A stretch of DNA of 64,000 bases, taken from Glandiceps talaboti (lineage: Eukaryota; Hemichordata; Enteropneusta; Spengelidae). Numbering within the stretch: the stretch's first letter is position 1; each line of letters begins with the position of its first letter. The notes below the pieces were generated by a model that was given only the letters and a program-made list of their open reading frames with translations, searched no databases and was not told where the DNA came from. The stretch covers positions 14,983,500 to 15,047,499 of the forward strand of contig NC_135558.1 in NCBI RefSeq assembly GCF_964340395.1, in the 5' to 3' direction. Positions 58,701 to 64,000 of this stretch are shown piece by piece. The translations under genes and the position numbers were made by a program.

Positions 58701-61700
58701 TATTGGTAAGGAAATATCGCAAGCTCTACCCAGGTAGATATTTCTGTATCATGGACCGGCACACTTTGCCAATAGACTGCCATGGTCTAACTCAAAGTAC
58801 AATTTTGGAGTTTTATATTTATGTAATGAAACCTTTTATTATGGTAATTCACACTTAAATGTTTTTTAACCCCACTACTGATCTCATTTCCAGAGACTGC
58901 TTGGTAACAGTTTATAGCACAATTGAACTGTATGGTTGAGATAGAGGTGCTATAGGCATTGAAAGCGTCTGGCAGTCTGTGTTTCTCAATCACTGCCCTT
59001 ATACTACTTCCTCCGACGTCACTGAGATGCTACGTTTTCATCTAAAATGAAAAATTAAAGTCTTTTTTTTTTCAGGGTGATGTAAAATAGGTGATAGTGA
59101 TTCTAGTCCCTCGGTATTTAGCAGGATACCAAAAATGTAAAAACTATAATGTGCAGAATATTTAAATTGATACAACTTAAACTTGCACCCCTACTCTGTA
59201 CTAAAAGGGTTGAGAGGATTTGTTCCCAATAATTGTTTTTGCATTAACTTTTAGGATCCATTTTTGTTTGTGAAAGCAAATAAAGGTGTTGGTACAGCTG
59301 CAAATCATACATCGATGAGGACATTGTATTATCCACCGATTCCTGATAATGTACAACTTAAACCAAACCAAATACGATGTGGGGAACATTCTGATTATGG
59401 ATCTATTACACTCCTCTTCCAAGACAATCATGGAGGACTTGAAGTAAGTATTTTTTGTCACGAATAATTATGTGAGTGTATGCATAGTGACTCCGGTCCA
59501 ATGTACCAACTTTCAGCTTCACTAAGATATAATATATTGAAGCTAACACTATTGCTTATCTAAGCTATTGCAGGATAGTGAACTAATTGCATTAACAGCA
59601 TGGCAACATCTCTCATAGCTGATTTTTCACGTCACTCCACATTCAATCTTGTTTCTAACTTGATTACTGGGTGACTGTATCCCCACAACTAAGGCAGCAC
59701 TATCAACCACTTGTATAGTATACCACATGCAGCCAACATAATTATAGTCTGTATATAGTTAGAAACAAGCTGGCTATCTTCAGTACTATTTTATGTACGG
59801 ACTGTTTCGAATGTCAATAAGCTCAGAAACCAAAATTCTTTCATCTATGTCAGGAGCACTGCCCCTAAAATTGAAGTTCACAAGGTTGCATTTGATACTA
59901 GGTTGGAATATGTTTCGCTTTGCCGATGGATGTTTGCAGTACTTGAAGGAGAAGGAAATAATTAAGCCATGTCGGGAAGTAATGGCTTTTGGGTTCTGAA
60001 GAACAATTTCATAATTTTATAATTGTATACTAATTACATTACAGATTATTTGCTGAGAAAAAAGGAATGGGGACCATTTTCTCAATCACTGTCCATATTA
60101 AGGCCTTCGCATGGGCATTTGAGTTAGCAGATGTGCATATACAACATCAGAACGTTTAATACTTATGATTGTTTCTCTTGAAGACACGTTTGAGTCATGA
60201 CTATTTATGTTCAGCTATTATGTATGTCCTCTGATTCCAATGAGGTAATGCATGACCATGTCAAGGAGTTAATCTAAACAATGAAAGAGGCAATTTATCT
60301 TGCCATAGGCGCATATGTTATGTACAATTAAGGAAACCATTGTGTGTTGCTGCAGTTTATGAAAGGCTTGGTTTAGGCTATATGATAAAGTTAATGTTGG
60401 TGCTATGATCTACACTCCACATAGCTTCGGTTAACTAGACTCTCACCGCTGAGGGCTATAAACGAGACCACCTGCAGATGAGAGTCTGGGGAAACGTATA
60501 AATGCAAAGTCGCTCGCACCGGAAGTCACACATCTTCCAAGCCTTGGAGAATGGGCCTACGAGGTCTGTTTATTGTAATTAAGATGTATCAGTCGCTTGA
60601 GACATTATAACCTGTACATTATTAAGGAGACTGGAGCGTGTTCAGCCTGCAATGTTGGACGTAAAGTATCCCCCGCATGCATTCCTCTGGGAAAGAGATC
60701 CGGTGTAAGTGATTGTGATTGTATTTCCCTAGATTTTTGTCCTGGGTGGTCTCGAAGTATAGCCCCTGCGGTGACAGTCTTGAGAGATTAGACTCCATGT
60801 GAAACAGCTATTGCAGCTCTAATTAAAAGTATTGATATTATGCTTAAATATAGCCATCAGTTTGCCAGTAATTAGTCTTTGAAATAAATATGCTAAGACA
60901 TAACTGGCGACTAAACAGACATTCTTTTTTGTATTTCATTTGTAGTTATTATCAGTATTGTTTTTTTTAGTTTAAGAAGTGACATTTTATTTTTTTCTCA
61001 ACATATTTCAAACACTGGGCCAACGGTAACATGTTGAAGAAATAGCAAATGGGAATGATCTGAAGAGCTGTAATGAATGTACAATTCAAGTGCCCCCAAT
61101 GTCTGTATTTCACATTTAATACTTACCTTTGTTTTTATTTTCCTCCCACGAGATCAAGACGAAAGATGGCATGTTCATTCCAGCTACTCCCATAGAAGGT
61201 ACAGTCATCGTGAATATCGGAGATATGATGCAGAGGTGGACCTCAGATAAACTGGTTTCAAATGTAAGAACCGTGTTGTAAGAACACATTTTGTGGAATA
61301 TTATGTATGGTTTAATTTTTGTTAGACTTCAACAGGTGAAGCTCAAAGGTTTAATTTCAACCATCCATCCATCAATTCATTCTTCAATTCATTCATTCAT
61401 TCATTCATTCATTCATTCATTCATTCATTCATTCATTCACATGATTGTTTCAGTCTGCATGTGTGTTTCCTGGTTCTTCCGTCGGTCTTTGACATGCACC
61501 AAGTTTTCTTTAAATGTTGGCATAAAGGTGACATAAAAATATCATGCTGGGCACATGATATTTATCGGAATTTAGACACTTTAGTGCAACAAATGGTCTT
61601 CTATGTCTTCGAGAAGACTTTGCAATAATTGTCCACTATTTAGCTCTATATTCATTTGGCAAATTCCCATATACTTGAAATAGCGTTTATAGTAATTACC

Positions 61701-63853
61701 TCTCGTAAGGGGAGATATTTTATGCTTATGTCTGTGTCTGTGTCTGTGTCTGTGTCTGTCCGTCTGTGTCTGTCCGTCTGTCTGTGGACATGATATCTCA
61801 AAAACTACTTCATCATTTCTAATGAAACTTGCTGCACATCTATGGTAATGACAAGAACTAATTTGATTTTGGTAAAAATCCAATGAACATTAATTAGTCA
61901 TTTGCATAATTAAGGATTTTTAGTAATTAGGCTATATATCTTTGGAATGCATACCTCAGATTCAATATAATTTGGTACATACATTATATAATTAAGCATA
62001 CCAAAACGCATATGTACTATAAAGTTTGTTGATTTAGCTTAAAGCTTTAATGAATAATTTGCATAATCAGTGATTTTCGCTAATTACGCTATATCTTAAG
62101 CCTGCATACTTCAATTTCAATATAATTTAGTACATACGTTAACCATAATAAAACGCATATGTCCTGTAAAAGTTTGATGATATAGCTTAGTTTTAATTAA
62201 TAATTTGAATAATCATTTTCAGTAATTAGGCTATATCTCAAGAATGCATACTTCAATTTCAATATAAATTACTACATACCTTATTCCTTCAGCATAACAA
62301 AGCTAGTTCAGTAATTATACTATATCTTAAGAATGTACTCTTCAAATTCCATATAATTTGGCCTATGAACTGACCATAACAAAGAACACTTACCCAACAA
62401 AGCCTCTGTTAGCATAGGGTTTTAGTTTTAATTAGTAATTTGCATAATTAATGATTTTCGGTAATTAGGCTTTATGTTAAGAATGCAAACTTCAAATTTC
62501 ATATAATTTGGTACACATGTCAACAATAACAATGCACACATGAAGTTTGTTGACATATCTTTTATTTTTAATAGGTAACTTGAATAATTAACTATCTTCA
62601 GTAATTAGGCTATATCTTTGGAATGCACGCTTCGAATTCCATATGATATGGCACATACAACAACCATGAGAAGGCACACACATCCTCTACAGCCTGTTGG
62701 TATAGTTTCTTAATGTTAATGAGTAATTTTTATAATTAACAACCTTCGGTAATTAGGCTCCTAGTATATCTCAAGAATGTAAACTTTAAATTTCATTTCT
62801 TTAAATTTTGATGTGCAATTTGCATTTCAATTTTGATAATCAGGCAATATCTTTGCATTCCTACTATACAGTGTGTTGGCCCAAAAATATGTTGCCCATC
62901 GTCAAACATCACCGCCTTCTACGGTGAGTCTTATCAGCCAACGCCGAAAGCGCGATTGATCTAGCTTCTATTCAGCTTAGAATCTGGATCACTGTCGTAT
63001 TACATGTAGTATTAGTAAGAAATCTACGAGCCAATTAGAGTACCCGTTACATATAGCTAGCCTGTTTCCTGTATGGAGTCTGTTTTTTTCTATTGTATGT
63101 GTTGTACCTACACTGTCGACAGTCCTTCGTGCCTTTTTTTGCTACGTTTCATCTAAAACAAAGTCATCGCCTGGCTCCAAAGCACTGAATACTAACGTGT
63201 ACTGATAGGAACTGTGTTCGGCACTCACAGCTTGTGCCTCTGGCACTCGCTGTTGCTAATCGGTTATAATATTTATTGCTCCGAATCATAGCAAGACGAC
63301 GATTTTTAAGTTTTAGATAAAACGTAGCAAAAAAGGCACGAAAGACTGTCGACAGCTGCAGTTTAGTATTAATGCTGGTCGTGGCAGCCACGTTGGAGCG
63401 ACGTTCAGATGTTTACATTGCCTGTAAAACGTGAACTATTAGAGCCTAGTGTTGATTGGTCAGATTCACATTACGTATAGTTCATAAATAATTAACATAA
63501 CGACTTGTAGATAAGCGGATATAGTAGCTCTTCCGCCAGAGTATTATTTTTCGTTGCGTCAGCCTGGAAAAAATGTTCTGGCTTGCGAGAACGGTGTTGC
63601 CCTAATGGAAGGCATTCAGTTTAAATCTGGTTTTACATGTAATTCTGCTCATTTCTGTTTACAGGTTCATCGTGTCGTCATACCTGACAATGCAGCTCCC
63701 AAAACTTCTAGTCGACAATCAATGGCCTACTTCGGTAATCCTGATTCAGCCACTGTTGTACGATGTATCGATGGAAGTGACAAATATCCTCCATTAACTG
63801 CTGGTGACTATTTGCGTCAGAAATTTGAAGCGGCCTATTCAATAAATTATTAA
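52394..63853 (+). CDS. Copy H: isopenicillin-N-synthase-like 2OG-Fe(II) dioxygenase, seven exons, complete
   Basis: Exons: 52394-52558, 56469-56590, 57578-57644, 58240-58350, 59255-59443, 61153-61263, 63665-63853; 954 bp, 317 residues. Start MADKAAVPVVDF. Ligands: H200 and D202 in GEHSDYG, H257 in VHRVVIP, R272 and S274 in SRQSMAYF. The C-terminus is extended to EAAYSINY. The exon 4 acceptor follows TTTAAAAAG and the exon 6 acceptor follows CCCACGAG, both weaker than in the sisters but at the same codon. It has the longest introns of the cluster, with intron 1 (3.9 kb) and intron 6 (2.4 kb) filled by tandem-core and TIR elements. Divergent from G, start codons 2.75 kb apart. Substrate unknown. 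Confidence 0.92.
52650..53983 (+). repeat. Family 3 element: GTCT tract plus ~145 bp tandem core, with short inverted ends (intron 1 of copy H)
   Basis: Begins tacctcctgtaagggtactg and ends cccttacgggaggcatttag, so CCTCC(T/C)GTAAGGG forms inverted ends. After the left end comes a (GTGT)/(GTCT)n tract (52688-52805), then a unique stretch, then seven to eight units of 137-156 bp (taattaggctatatcttaag, catacttcaatttcaatata, atttgcataattaatgattt). Confidence 0.78.
54184..55548. mobile_element. 1.37 kb non-autonomous DNA transposon with 27 bp TIRs in intron 1 of copy H
   Basis: Left end GTAAGGGAGCGATCAGTTTT (then tacggcc) is repeated inverted at 55522-55548 with one mismatch. TA within GTAAGGG and CCCTTAC may be the target duplication. 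The interior is AT-rich with runs of 11-13 C near each end, and no transposase is visible. A further AGGGAGC-type end occurs at 56191-56203. Confidence 0.78.
55879..56386. mobile_element. Inverted-repeat element with long G/C homopolymers at both ends (intron 1 of copy H)
   Basis: Left arm taaagcgtttgatttc plus 15 G (55895-55909) pairs with right arm 15 C (56353-56367) plus acgaaatcaaatgcttta. About 508 bp, likely TA-flanked. The right end lies about 80 bp before exon 2. Confidence 0.65.
57700..58080. repeat. Intron 3 segment of copy H matched inverted in intron 3 of copy G
   Basis: Blocks such as ttgcttgcaacattttgtct, aagtgaaatgaactaa and cattgacgcctgt on the plus strand reappear on the minus strand at about 45500-45790. 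This homologous intron sequence supports a G/H inverted duplication. Confidence 0.65.
58914..58985 (+). repeat. Truncated start of a family 2 element in intron 4 of copy H
   Basis: tatagcacaattgaactgta through gctataggcattg matches the left end of 28605 and 40848, but the tandem core is missing. Confidence 0.5.
60433..60793. mobile_element. Foldback element, GC-richer island, in intron 5 of copy H
   Basis: Left arm 60435-60472 (ctagactctcaccgctgagg, gctata, cgagaccacc) is inverted at 60745-60791 (ggtggtctcg, tatagcccctgcggtga, gagagattag). The roughly 270 bp interior is richer in GC than its surroundings and has no recognisable ORF or RNA fold that I could name. Confidence 0.65.
61358..61440. 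repeat. (ATTC)n microsatellite in intron 6 of copy H
   Basis: About fifteen CATT/ATTC units after a short CCATCCATC run. At the matching place G has the (AATC)n tract. Confidence 0.9.
61697..63632 (+). repeat. Family 3 element, second plus-strand copy, with internal insertion (intron 6 of copy H)
   Basis: Left end tacctctcgtaaggggagat, (GTCTGT)n tract at 61729-61787, then six to seven ~145 bp units up to about 62840 (taattaggctatatctt, catacttcaatttcaatata). The right end (ccctaatggaaggcattcag, tttaaatctggt) is found only at 63599-63632, after about 750 bp of unrelated DNA. Relative to 52650-53983 this implies insertion of other DNA near the right end. Confidence 0.7.
63111..63356. mobile_element. 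Foldback element nested in the intron 6 element of copy H
   Basis: Arms 63111-63158 (cactgtcgacagtccttcgt, tttgctacgtttcatctaaa) and 63310-63356 (its inverse, ttttagataaaacgtagc, ggcacgaaagactgtcgaca) are about 48 bp long with a 150 bp loop. Likely a small MITE. Confidence 0.68.
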
Positions 63854-64000
63854 TTCCATAATGGATATGTAACCAGATGATGTTCTATCGCCTAACATCT
63901 GGAATGGAGACTACAACACTAAAGTGATCACAATTTCGTCAGTGGTAGTGTTATTACTTATGACCTGAACTATTGACCTTTTCACGTTTCTTTTATGAGC
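63854..64000. repeat. 3' flank of copy H, inverted match to 42725-42922
   Basis: accagatgatgttctatcgc, aaagtgatcacaattt and cttttcacgtttcttt match the G flank on the other strand. The homology runs off the right edge of the window. Confidence 0.75.

Overview
This is AT-rich, intron-rich animal nuclear DNA, probably from a marine invertebrate. The phylum is not settled by the sequence; a lophotrochozoan such as a mollusc or brachiopod, or a lower deuterostome, is a guess. Signs are split genes with GT-AG introns, long ATAC/CATA and CT microsatellites, many small TA-flanked inverted-repeat elements, LINE and Penelope-like fragments, and elements built from about 145-155 bp tandem repeats beside tetranucleotide tracts.

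The only host genes I can support all belong to one family: 2-oxoglutarate/Fe(II)-dependent dioxygenases of the isopenicillin-N-synthase-like type (DIOX_N plus 2OG-FeII_Oxy domains). Six look complete: B (2164-7303, minus), C (9856-18408, minus), D (19644-27649, plus), F (33311-39909, plus), G (42923-49643, minus) and H (52394-63853, plus). A first exon of another copy (A, 309-479, minus) lies at the left edge, and a rearranged pseudogene (E, about 30441-31420, minus) lies between D and F. Every intact copy has seven coding exons with the same intron positions and phases (0, 2, 0, 0, 0, 0). Each encodes 310-318 residues and keeps the HxD...H iron triad and the RxS 2-oxoglutarate motif.

Two subfamilies are visible. 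A, B, C and E have exon 2/3/4 lengths of 125/70/114 bp where they are present and intact, start IPVIDFSAYSLDK and have KHRVVMP in the last exon. D, F, G and H have 122/67/111 bp, [12 protein letters not shown] and VHRV(V/I)IP. Copies C and D are head to head, as are G and H; F and G are tail to tail. D and F lie in direct duplicated units (about 19285-30162 and 32967-42287). G and H look like arms of an inverted duplication, since their 3' flanks and parts of intron 3 match in opposite orientation. E is a mosaic of D-unit flank, A-like intron 1 and a B-like gene that has lost exon 2.

The rest is mostly introns and spacers filled with repeats. The gene products probably act in the cytosol as oxygenases on a small molecule that cannot be named from sequence. 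Nothing ties the copies into one pathway beyond shared ancestry and position; the cluster looks like a recent lineage-specific expansion. I saw no convincing tRNA, rRNA, CRISPR, LTR retroelement or virus-derived gene.
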